Translations under genes and position numbers: made by a program
Shown: positions 1 to 10,640 of the stretch, piece by piece
How positions within the stretch are numbered: the first letter of the stretch is position 1
How the letters are laid out: every line of letters starts with the position of its first letter
Origin: Callipepla californica brunnescens
Lineage: Eukaryota; Chordata; Aves; Galliformes; Odontophoridae
Length of the DNA stretch: 64,000 nt
Direction of reading: 5' to 3'
NCBI GenBank assembly: GCA_023055505.1
Contig: JALIRH010000019.1
Coordinates: forward strand, 2,851,001 to 2,915,000
The notes under the pieces: generated by a model
Databases searched by the model: none
What the model saw: the letters and a program-made list of their open reading frames with translations, nothing else
Told to the model about the DNA's origin: nothing

Positions 1-271
1 AAAATTTTTTCCTCAGATCTAATCTAAATCTTCCCTGGAGCAACTTATGGCCATTCCCTCTCGTCCTGTCATTAGTTACTTGGGATAAGAGCCGATCCCC
101 TCCTCACCACAGCCTCCCTTCAGGAAGTGGTAGAGTGCGATGAGGTCTCCTCTGAGCCTCCTTTTCTCCAGACTAAACAATCCCAGCTCCCTCAGCTGCT
201 CCTCGTAAGACTTGTGCTCCAGACCCCTCACCACTTTTGTTGCCCTTCTCTGAACGCATTCCAGGGCCTCA
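1..271 (-). mobile_element. CR1 LINE fragment (ORF2 C-terminal part), cut by window edge
   Basis: Read on the minus strand, this encodes the region just after the reverse-transcriptase core of CR1 ORF2: [20 protein letters not shown], then a [17 protein letters not shown] block and [20 protein letters not shown]. It is nearly identical to the copy at 62455-63512 in the opposite orientation. Near position 90 one base is missing relative to that copy (AGAGCCG instead of AGAGGCCG on the plus strand), which shifts the frame to a stop at 76. The RFRLDLRK stretch follows out of frame down to position 1, and the 3' end lies outside the window. Homology stops abruptly at about 271, the 5' truncation usual for LINE insertions. 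The open frame runs on to 420, but that extension is not CR1. It cannot be functional. Confidence 0.93.
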
Positions 272-660
272 TAGACGTGTGAGAAAAACGCTGTGTATAA
301 CACACCTGTGTTTGAGCTGTGGCTGAGTGGGCTAGCCCAGCACTGAGGCCTGCTCTGATCCCACTGCCCTCCTTTGAACGGAGGGGGCACTATGGGGCAG
401 ATGACCCAGGCTAACCACACTGCGTAACACCATGCTTAGCAAGAAAAGGAGAGAAATAAGGGCCTAGGGAGGTGAGCCATCTTCAAGCAGGAGCTAGCTG
501 GACATCAGTTAACCCGCTGGAGCTGCAAGCTCTCTCTTGACAGGTTGACTTTTTTCTCCTTCCCAGGCAAAAGCTGTATACCAGAACTGTTGCAGGAGCA
601 ACATAGGCAGGTGTCACACCTCCTCTGGGGGACCAAAGAGAAGGTAGCATCTCAGAATTG
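272..660. other. GC-richer flanking segment of unknown origin
   Basis: This stretch next to the truncated CR1 is less AT-rich than what follows. It has a GC-rich patch near 340-400, including a short inverted pair (CCCTCC and GGAGGG flanking TTTGAAC), and a pyrimidine stretch near 549-566. It may be part of another old repeat, possibly an LTR, because composition changes at both ends, but I recognise no family and see no clear terminal repeats. Confidence 0.2.
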
Positions 661-2659
661 TTCTGAATTCTTTAATTCTCAGGGAGAAAAAAGTATCAAT
701 TTCTGTTAGAGGCTTATGATTTCTTATCTTTTGACATCATGCCTATATGCAGGGGCAAAAATAATAGGAATGGAAAACACTAAAGTTAGTGCACTCTTCT
801 GGCTTAACAGGTGATGTTTTTTCATCTTGCCCCAGTGCTGGAGGATAAATAATCCTTGAATTTTCTCTAGAAAAATTTGTACCTTAGTTTTTGTAAAAGA
901 ATGAGGTTCCTTCCTCCTTTTTTATTATTTTGTTTTATTTTATTTTATATTTTATATCTTATTTTATTTCTTATTTCATTTCTTTTATTTATTTATTTAT
1001 GTAGTTAGTTAGTCAGTTAACAGTTATGTATAGTGGAGTCTGTAGCACATCCTCAGCATTTAGTTGTAGATGTATGTCAACAGTTTATGGGCTGATTCAG
1101 CCTGGTTCTGTGACTATTGGGGCGGGGGGACCCATGCCCCAGGAAAGAGAAAAGGAGAAGGGAGTTGGGCCTAAAAACAAAACAGCAACAATGAAATGAG
1201 GAGGAAAGCTAATATACTAATTAAGATATCGGAATGCAAAATAGCACAATATAATACAATATAATTGGAATTGAAGCTAATAAATCAAGTAAAATGAGAG
1301 AGAGATCGTCCAAAACCTAAGGCTTTCTGCTAATGCTGAAGGTGAGATGGCTAAGGGAGCACCTGCTGCTTGGTAGATCCGAAGTGGAAAAAGCCTGTGT
1401 CTCGTGACACGTGAACAGTTTTTGTCTTTCTCTGAGTGGAAAACGGAAAAACACAAAGCTGTGCAAAATCCTCTTGGGTACGTAGTTCTTCTTCTGAGGC
1501 AGGCATACTCGGAACTATCGATGATCCATGGAACTGGAGCATTAACTCCCAATGCACTACATGATGTTATGCTGTGGAATATCAATAACAAAAGTCATAA
1601 AACCGTGAAAGTGTAGAAAAAAATACCTTTTCAATTTTGTATATTTGAACTTAAGTTTTGAATAAGTAGGAATAGGCGATATTTTCAGGAAGGCCCCAGA
1701 AGTGTGTTTGGATGCCCTGAGGAATTTGTTTTCTATACTTCTATAACTTATGTTTTCACCCATCTGTTTTCAGCATTTAAAAACTTGATCAGTTGGCAGT
1801 TTGCAGTGCTGTCTGATGGGATAGATACTACCTTGCATTTATGAGGTGTTCTAGTACTATTACTTGATAGTGGCAGTTTGGTTTTGTTAAATTACTGGTT
1901 GTGAACTCCACCTGAGTTTTAAAAATGTCAGATACCGAGTTTACTCCATGAAAACATCAGAATACTATTTGAAAGAATATGCACTTGATCAGTTGCACAG
2001 AACACTCTCCAGGAAATCAGAGGATAAATGCATGTAAAAATGCGAAGGTGTAAAAATACTGAAGTAAGTTCTTTGTGTTCTGTTCACCAAGAGCAAAAGG
2101 TTATTTTATTTTTTTTCTTTTGCCTTTGGGGAAGATTTTTTTCCAAAAAAAATGATTGAATATGATTTGATATTATCACTTGCTGATAAAACTCCATCTT
2201 ATATGCTTAAATTTCAATCTGATCTATTTGTTTGCATCTACATTACAGTAAAATATCCTTTAAATGAGACACATGCCAACTCAGGTTGTTTTGGAGCAAA
2301 GATTTCCATTTTGTTAGCATGGAGAAAAAGGGAGGGATGTTTTTAAATATAATATCTTTGAGCTGCCTTCATAGAGAATAGAAAACATATATTTTAAATA
2401 TTTTGACGTAGAAGGTCAGACAGAAAGTGTTACATTTTATTGCTTTAATGTTTCATATTTATTTTTTATTATATGCTCCATTTTAAAACTTCTGTGAAGA
2501 GTAGTTGTTCTTAAAACTAACCACTATGACATTTATTTCTAATACCAAGTGAATGCTGTGACTTTGCCAACTGTGCTTCTTTTTAGTGTAGAAGGCCCCA
2601 AACTATCCATGATACTTGTTCTGAAGATAAATTAGTGGCTTCTAAATAATGCAGTGAAC
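661..2659. other. AT-rich non-coding sequence, no gene seen
   Basis: Unique-looking AT-rich DNA with a TTTTA/TTTA-rich low-complexity stretch listed separately. Small overlapping open frames on both strands (1277-1763) have no recognisable domain and overlap each other, as expected by chance. No RNA gene or repeat family was recognised. Confidence 0.5.
917..1015 (+). repeat. TTTTA/TTTA-rich low-complexity tract
   Basis: A run of TTTTATTT-type units about 100 bp long passes into a short GTTAGTTAGTCAGTTA repeat at its right end. It is simple sequence with no coding potential. Confidence 0.85.
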
Positions 2660-3090
2660 CCTAATTCTCTTTGATTAGTAGTGAGTTAGATGATAGCGAC
2701 CCATTGAAATTGGTCATCAGCATAAATAATGAGTGAATGAACTGATAAAATGCAAAGTCACTGGCCATCATAAATCAAATGAAATCCACTTTCTCTGGAA
2801 GTCACTGAAATTAGAAGTCCATGCTCCTATTAATTATTTTGCCTTCTGAAGACGACAGTGTTATAAATCAGCCTTGAAAGGCACTTCACTTAGGAAGCTG
2901 AAAGAGTAAGACTGCCTGCAAATTGTTTTGTATACGCACCTAATTGTTTCTTAAGTAACCCGCCTTTTTAGCATGGCTGCTGAAAAGCAGAAAGTGCACC
3001 CAAAAGTGTAGATTAATGAAAGCAACAGATACTGCTGTAAGAAAATTGTTTGATCAGAATAATAACCATAGCTATTGCACCGGTCAATCT
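2660..3090. other. Candidate conserved non-coding block
   Basis: Unlike the surrounding T-rich DNA, this block has mixed composition, no homopolymer runs over seven bases, and many AT cores of homeodomain or POU type (ATTAATTATTTT, AAATAATGAG, CATAAATCAAATG, CCTAATTG). Vertebrate enhancers in gene deserts often look like this. No alignment was possible, so this is a judgement from texture only. No open frame of note. Confidence 0.25.
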
Positions 3091-3609
3091 GGAGATGAAC
3101 CAACTGTTCTTGTTAGGCAGGGTTCCTCCAGTCAATTTAGGACTCATGTGATTCTCATCTATTAGTCAGATATAATTACATTACAGTAGGAAACTTGCTA
3201 ATAATGATATTAAAAAGGTCAGGAGGAATGGAAAACAATTATGCAGACTGGGTTAGTTTAAAGTTGCACTGTGCATTTGTTTAAACAGCATACTGCAAGA
3301 ATTTGCATTGTCAGTTCAGAAATTTTTTGCTGCAAATATTTTACTTCTGTTTCATTGACTACTTTTGTAGTTCATATCTGTCTATACCTCTTTCTGTATG
3401 CATGCATATTTATATATAAAGATGCATATTTTTTTTTGAGTCCTTTCTCTCTGTAATTGCAAAAATTCTTGTAATTGCAAAAATATTTTATTCTTCAGGC
3501 TTTTTTTTCCTTCTTCTTTTCCTTCCTTGTGTTAGAACTTTCATATATATAATTTGATTATACCAAAAATGTGTCTTCAGTCAACTGCCAGTCATTTTAT
3601 GAAATGTAG
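3091..3609. other. AT-rich non-coding sequence with an 18-bp tandem duplication
   Basis: No gene seen. At 3452-3484 an 18-base unit starting TGTAATTGCAAAAAT occurs twice head to tail, the second copy matching for 15 bases. A long T run lies at 3429-3437, and pyrimidine-rich sequence follows at 3499-3528. Confidence 0.5.
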
Positions 3610-3850
3610 GTAGACATTCTGGGTGTATGGGAGCTGTTGAATCATGGCCTGAGCCACGGATGGATCACCTGAGACGAGCACTGAATGAGCTGCAGGAATG
3701 CAGGTGAAGGCAATTCACTGTCTGGCTCCACCTCTCCCAGACCCCATTTAAGGGCTGACCACCAGTGGGGAAGGATCTCTTGTTGGAGATCCCTCCCCTA
3801 TGGAGTTCCAGGTGAGCCTTGACTGTCAGTGACAGGTGAGCCCTTCCTAA
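3610..3850 (+). other. GC-richer, LTR-like segment with strong hairpin
   Basis: A compositional island in AT-rich DNA. It contains a TATA-like CATTTAAGGGCTG at about 3745, followed some 20 bases later by an inverted repeat: GGGGAAGGATCTC (3767-3779), loop TTGTTG, GAGATCCCTCCCC (3786-3798), 12 of 13 pairs matched. Shortly after, AGGTGAGCC occurs twice (near 3810 and 3834). A TATA-like box followed by a stem-loop resembles a retroviral-type LTR promoter and R region, but no TG...CA termini or target duplication are evident. It could also be an unclassified old repeat. Confidence 0.3.
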
Positions 3851-6800
3851 TTTACTGGTTTATACCATCTAAATAAGCCATACAAAAATATACCATCCTC
3901 CTTCATTATTTTTGATACTATTCTTTTGGGGTATTCACCCTACACTGGGAACCAGACAGAAGATGAGCCATCTCAAAACCTTAATAGGAAAATATAGAAT
4001 AGGATTACTGAGACATTAGTTTATAGTTCCAGTTTCTCATGTCTTCTCTAATCTAAACTGTAAATGATTGCTGACATCACACAGAAAATGTCGTGTAATA
4101 GGTGTGAAGATCTTAAAGGAAAAGGTTAATAAACCCATAGTCAATAAAGAAAAATAGGAAGAAAAGCCTGAGTGTGTTCAAGAAAATATGTATAAAATGT
4201 AGTAGATTAAAAGGTACCAAGTTCTTACCTAATGTGAGGCCATCTGATTTTATGTGAGTATATTGACTGTGTACAAGACAAGCAATTTGGAAAACAGTAT
4301 GTATAAATACATATTTTTCAGGAATTCCATTTATTTGCTTAAAAGATGTGGCTTTGGTATTTTTCATAGAAATCTTCTGTGTGAATAACAGAACATGTAC
4401 TATGCCAGTTACTTTGTCCTAATGAGACTAGAGTTCTTGTAGATCAGATGGGGTTGGCTAATAGGGACGAGTGTCTTATGATTTTGGAAATGCTTTTTAA
4501 CATAAGTTCAAAATATTTTTTCAGGTTTATTTATCATTTGGTAGCACTTTCATTTCTGAAGGCTTGTGATTTGTACTCCTGTTAAGACCTGCACATTCGA
4601 TGCCATTCTTACTTTATGCATGGACCACATTGAAAGTTCTGTATTTTTACGCCCGTAAATACACAGGACTTTTTAAAAATATATTGTTTGGTATTTGATA
4701 TTTAATAGGCAAAAATAAGTGTCTTTTGCTTTAAATAGTCCATTTTACTGATACCAAGAATAACATGCTGTTTAGGTGATAGTTTTTTTTTCAACACTGT
4801 AGTTCGAGAACTGTATTCAAAAAGAGAGTTCATCAGAGTTGTCTTTTTATGTGGTGTGTTAGTCCTTACAATGGATGGAGTGGTGAAAGGGTCAGGCCAT
4901 TTGTGATATAAGAGGTGTGGGGTGCAACAGAATGTCATCAAGGTATCCTCCAAGTTGCAGGTTATTAAAACAAACAGGTACAACTTTTGGTATTAAAGTA
5001 CTGGCACTAAGTACTAACACAATTATTTCCAGAAGTTTTAGAAGTTTTGAGCTATGTGAGCTGAGGAGGTCCTGTAAAGACTATGTCCTTTTTTTTTGTT
5101 TATTTTTTGTTGTTAAATATGTGAAGGAAAGCAAACACGAGGAAGCCACGAGATTTTCCGAGAGACTTCAGTCTCCTGTGGAAACTAGGAAGAGTTTTCA
5201 CTGTTTGCAGACAAAATAAAATAGATTGGGTGAATTATGGAGGAATTATGTTTTTAGTGGGTATAATAAAAACTTATTCTCTTTCTGACACTGAGTAACT
5301 ATTTTTAATGGTTTTGAATGTAATATTTGCTTAAGAACATTGTGCATTGTTAAATAAAAGAGAATAGTTTTAGGAGCTGGATCAGTCAAAATTCATGTTC
5401 ATGAATTTGTCGGCAAACTGTGCTAGTGGGATTTTAGCTTTCAGTTTTATCATCTAATATGTTCCTAGGATGAATATTTATAATCTAGTGATGATGAGAG
5501 TATGTTAAAGCATGAAAATTCCTTTGTTGAGAAAGCAGAAGCAACTGTTCATAGCAGCTATGGTGATAATTGAGTTGATTATTTTAAAATATATTGCATT
5601 AGATTTGCTTGTACTAAAGTATTTGCTTAGTTTGTCTGTACTGATCAGCAGTGGGTGAACGTAAAGAGTCCAGTAGATCTTTCTGAAAATGTTGATCCAA
5701 AGATATCATTGTAGATATCTCATTCATGTATTCTCAGAACTGGTCTGATGTTGGTGTTTCTTATTTGTGATTATCAGTCTCATTGGTTTTGAATGCATTG
5801 GCCTTCAGCAAAGATTTTTTTTTTCTTTATTTAGGTGTACTTTAGATGAACTTACATTCCTGTTTTACAGACTTGCAAATATGTTAACAATCAGAGGAAG
5901 AAAAGTTGTCTTTTTACTGAAAAAGCATCAGTCCCCATACTGCTTAAAAAGGAACCTTAATTTAATTGATCATTTAGTGAGTGAGACGTATTGTTTAATA
6001 GAGGGTGTTTCTGAAAAGTCTGTGTTTCTTCTGTCATTTCCACTTAGGAAAGAGATGATCCTTGGAAGTAAATTACTGTCTTATGCTTTCATACAAGATG
6101 ATGAATTTGATTCTCTTACTAACTTCAAGTACAGTTACTTAATCTGTGCAGTGGTTTTCATTGCATGGCACATTTGATAAATGTTTAAGTGGTTCCATTT
6201 TGTTCTCTGAGAGAAAGGCAATGTAAAGAGTCTAGAAGACAGCAGAGACCTACGCAACTCTTCAGGTCAACAACTTGACTGAGAGAGGAAAATGTACTTT
6301 TATTCCTGACTGTAGGAGTAAGCTTAAGTAAATAATTAAGTTCCAAACAATAGTAGCAAGCTTTCACTGTGACACTTCCTAGAAAACACTGGCAAATAAA
6401 GCAGAATCTAATGGAACATTTCCAATTGTTGCATTTAAAAGGTAGCACCTTTCTCATGACAACCTGAGGTGCTAACTGCTAACAATGCTGTCATTTGTTT
6501 TTGCTATTAATGTTTAATTCTGACCACAATAACAAATCTCTAGTTGAGATTAAATGTCTACTTTGACTCTTTGAAGTCTCTGTAATATGGAATTGTGGTC
6601 TTCCCTGCTTAACTTTCTGAAATGCATAGTTATAAGTGTGTAGATACTTGTGTTTATTTATGCAGGATATAGTTTCATTTAGGGAGGTAGGCTTGAAGCC
6701 TGTGGATTTTAGCTGGAAAACCTAGAGCCAGTGGCTGCAGTTTCATGCTGTGAATTTTTTTTTTTTTTTTTGCACTGTTGTGTTGTATCTCTATAATCAG

Positions 6801-9800
6801 TAGCTAACCTTGATTATCACTGGACATGCCCGTATTAAGATTGGTACCCAAGCAAGCATAAAGGCTGCTACTTCCATATTGATAACAATATGCAATGGAA
6901 GTGAACCGAGGATAAAAAAAAAAACTTGACCTGTCTGCTTCCGTCAGCTGTTCTAATGCCATCTTGGGCCTATTAATGGAATTACTAATACTTTTTTCCA
7001 CTTTGGCGCTATGGGTGGTAGAAAAATATGATAAGAAAATGAAAAACATAGAGTAAAAATCCAGTTTGAGACTTGATGTTTTAATAATATCAACTGAATT
7101 TTATTTATTACTGCAGCAAAGGAGATTTACCAGTGTAACCTACTGCTAAGTACTTCTTATCAGTTCTCTGATGTTATTAAGAAAATGAGCTTCCTCATTA
7201 ATTGCTTTCTGAAAAGTCTGTGTTTTTGAAGAAAACATTTCATACAAGATTTTCCACAGGCTCTTGGAGATATTTTTTCCAAAGTCTTTCTCCAGAGTAT
7301 ATCAAAGCACTGAATGAATGTCTTCATTTTACTTGATATATTGTCAATAAGGTTGTTTGATTTATTTTATGAGAAAAAAAAAGGATACCCCCTATAGTTG
7401 TGTAGAAAAGCAAAATAAAAATAGGACAGAACTTTGAATAACGAAGGGAATAAGGGGTTAAATTTCTAATTTTGGTTTGATCCTTGGTTCAAAAAAAAAA
7501 AAAAAAAAAGGGAAAGGCTGCAAGTAAATATATTTTTATGTATGCTAAGCGTAAAGATAGCTATGTCCTACCATATTGATTTATTAGATTCTCTGACATT
7601 TTAGTTGTGGTCGTTATGTTATATTTATGAGATGAATGTTGGATTCCCTCATTATGTTATCCTCATTTATTTTACATACTTTTATAGCTGGTTGTGCTCA
7701 GCTTTACATTTAAAGCTTTATTGCAGCTGTTAGTGTTGGGGGGAGGGGGAGGCAAGTACTTATTGATCAGAATTTTCATGTTTACTGTTGTAATCATGAT
7801 TTATTTAATCTCTACATATAAATGTAAGGCCTTTCTCTGAAATAAAGTAGTGTATTTTAGTAGGTCTTCTCATCTGAAGGAGGTTTTTGCTTAGGAAACT
7901 GGTAGTGACCATATTTTTCTAGAGGAAAATGTTGAACGCTTCATGATATTATTGCTGATTTTTTCTTTATATAAAAAGATGGAGAAGATCTTTATAATTT
8001 TTTTTTACATTCTTAGTGCATTTGAAATTAGGCAACACTAACTTTGGAAATGAGCATTTGTTGTAGGCTGTCCATCATGTGACCACTGAAACCTTACTAG
8101 ATTTTATTTTTAGTAGGATTGTATGTGCTTTTTATGGCAAGGAAAATGGAAGTGCTAAGATTTGACAAACATCACTGCCGTTTGGATGCTCTTCAGGAAA
8201 AGCTGTAGGAGGACCCATGCTGAATGTTTAGCTGCTGAAATGCAGATGTTCTGGGAATTTCTGAAGTGTGCAATGAAAGTGATCCTACCCAGGAGGCAAC
8301 ATCCTTCTGAAAACCTGTGCTCAAGTCACAGAGTGAAATGGTGGGGTACTGGTGGTGGGAACAGTAATGAAGCCAACAGCCTCTGTTGTAGGCTTTGTCA
8401 TATGTTGAGATCTGCCCCTAGGTTTATAAATACCTACTTCTGTAGATGGAAATAACTGATGTCAATTCTAAGTAGTTATTTTTATGTAAAGTAGATTTGT
8501 TACTGTAGTATTATTACTCTGTATTTGATAGCATACTTAAAATTTGGCAGTGATCCCAGGAAATAATTTCTTATTTAATCTATGCTTTCCTTTTGATTTT
8601 TCAGGAATAAATTATTTGAAATTGCCGTGTGCTATATAAATTCATCATTGTTTTTGTAGACTCAGAGTGTAGCAAGCAAATGATTTCTAATCAAGTTTTC
8701 TAGGTTATTGTTCATAATTGAGCTTAGTATTGGGTATAATTCACTATACCACATTTTCCAGTGACAGCCACGTAAATTAGGTATCATCACAAGGGTTTTG
8801 GAGATTTATATTGTTATAAGGATACACTGTAGCCTTTTCCCATAAACTAAAGTGCAGTTTAGGGCATGTAGAAATTCTGGAAAAACCTGCATTTTCTCTT
8901 CCTGTTTTTTTTTAGTTGATTTCTATCTGTTTTGTAGTTTTTAGACAAGCTTTTTGGCTCTTCTATATATTTTTTCCACCAAATCTGCTTTGAGTAACAC
9001 TGAGTAAACAGACAAATGGGAGGAATTTATATTTTGTAACACTAAACGTAAATGATTTTGATTAATACTTCATATCATTTTTGTGTTAAACTGAATGCAC
9101 AAATACATGACATGCTCAGATGGTAAGTTTCTTATTGTAAAATATTATTCATCTCCAAACTGTTGTTCTGGCATTTGATTTTCATTGGTATGAGACGAAA
9201 GCATACTTCTGAAATAAAAATTAGGTGCTTTTTTTTTTTTCTAATGAATCATTATCATGTGCTATCATCAAAGGTTATTCACTGATAAATTAAGAAAAAG
9301 GCAATGAAAACTAATTTTGGTTGTTAATGGAAATGTATTTTTAGTCTTAAACAGCTTCCCTGAGAAATAATTATGGTTATGCCTCTTGGGTGTTTTTGGA
9401 CTTCTAAATTTACATCTAACAGTTCTTTTTCATTTAGTAGTTAATCTTTTATGGAACACTACCAGTTCATACTTCTGCCTGATATTAGGAGAGTCAAGAG
9501 AATATATTCATCTGTCTATCTTTTTAAAACACTGATAGGAGTGTTTTTTGGTTTTTTTTTTGTTACTAAGAGGAGACTGTGCAGGTAATGCATATGAGCA
9601 GAAGTTGTTTACATTAAACCATTGTTTGGTTTTAGATTTGAAAAGGAAAATTCAATCAGGTCATGTAATTTATAGGTATTAGCAGCAAAATATTTAGGTA
9701 CCACTTTGGAAATAGATTTCTGTTATTCAGCCACAAAGATACTATTAATGTAGAAAAGCAGGAGTATAAAGGGTGCGTTAACTGGGGATTTAGAAGTTAA

Positions 9801-10359
9801 TATGAGGTACAGGTTTTAGTAATTAAATAAAGACTGAATTAGTAAAGCGATATTTCACTACTGAAGTAGATATTAAAAGATGAAGCTTTTTTTCCACCTC
9901 CAGTATTTTCTTGTACAGTTGATAATTACATTCCTGCATAAACCATTGAGATATAAATCCTGCCCTCCCTACTGGAAGAGAGTTCATTTTGAAAGGGATT
10001 AATGTATGCCTTTCATCCAGCTTCCAGCAAAATCTTGCCTGCATGCTTAAGGCCTGTAATTACAAGTGGAACTAGGCAAGCAATGCTAATTTAGGTATTT
10101 GAACCTTGTTTACTCTAAGTATACAGTTTTTCCAAGTTTAAGAAATGGTTAAAATTAATCCTGTGTGTGGTTACTGAGAAAAGAAGCAGGCAACAAATGT
10201 CAATAAATCTAGATCTGTTTGAAGCTAACGTCTCTAAATCTTAGTCTTGACTGCTCTCTGGTAGTGTCAAGAGCTGCTCCGTAAGATGAATTTGAGGGGA
10301 GGATGAAAAAGGTACCATATTAAACCACAGAACTGATAAGTTTAGTTAAGAGGCAGAAG
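3851..10359. other. AT-rich non-coding sequence, no gene recognised
   Basis: About 6.5 kb of unique AT-rich DNA. Homopolymers include T17 at 6755-6771, A19 at 7491-7509 and a T run near 9231. The longest open frame away from the transposons, 136 codons at 5767-6177 on the plus strand, is rich in L, F and S, resembles no family I know and is of chance length. A 97-codon frame at 8162-8455 likewise has no recognisable domain. An identical 20-mer occurs at 6008-6027 and 7206-7225. No RNA gene seen. Confidence 0.5.
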
Positions 10360-10640
10360 ATGTGTCCTTGCAGTGACATTCAGTGGCCGATATTTGTTTC
10401 CCTTTAAATAATATGCTGTACATCTATGAGAATGATGGCTTGGTGTTTGTGACATTGCATCTTCACCAAGGTTACTGGCTCCAGGACAGGCAGTCTCTCC
10501 TCTCTTTCTCTCTCGCACCCTGTCAATAAATATCCACTTGTCTGAGGAAGTGAGATACAGATTTTACAGCTGACACCAGAGCATCTTCATTTCCAGAAGC
10601 AATGAGTTTCAACACATGTGAACGTGAAGTAGGGAAAAAG
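10360..10640. other. Candidate conserved non-coding block
   Basis: Mixed-composition block with few homopolymers, containing a short CTCTCC/TTTCTCTCTC pyrimidine patch near 10498-10514 and motif-like stretches such as TGTCAATAAATA and TTTACAGCTGACACC (an E-box CAGCTG overlapping a TGACA core). Suspected regulatory sequence from texture only; no coding frame. Confidence 0.2.

Noticed and set aside
76..420. 114-codon minus-strand frame taken as one protein
   Set aside because: Only its C-terminal part (upstream limit about 271) is CR1; the N-terminal part is adjoining unrelated DNA.
5767..6177. 136-codon plus-strand open frame, longest outside transposons
   Set aside because: No recognisable domain, biased to L/F/S as expected from T-rich DNA; one or two frames of this length are expected by chance in 64 kb of AT-rich sequence over six frames.
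8162..8455. 97-codon plus-strand frame in slightly GC-richer DNA
   Set aside because: No family resemblance, no splice context or conserved motif visible; chance length.
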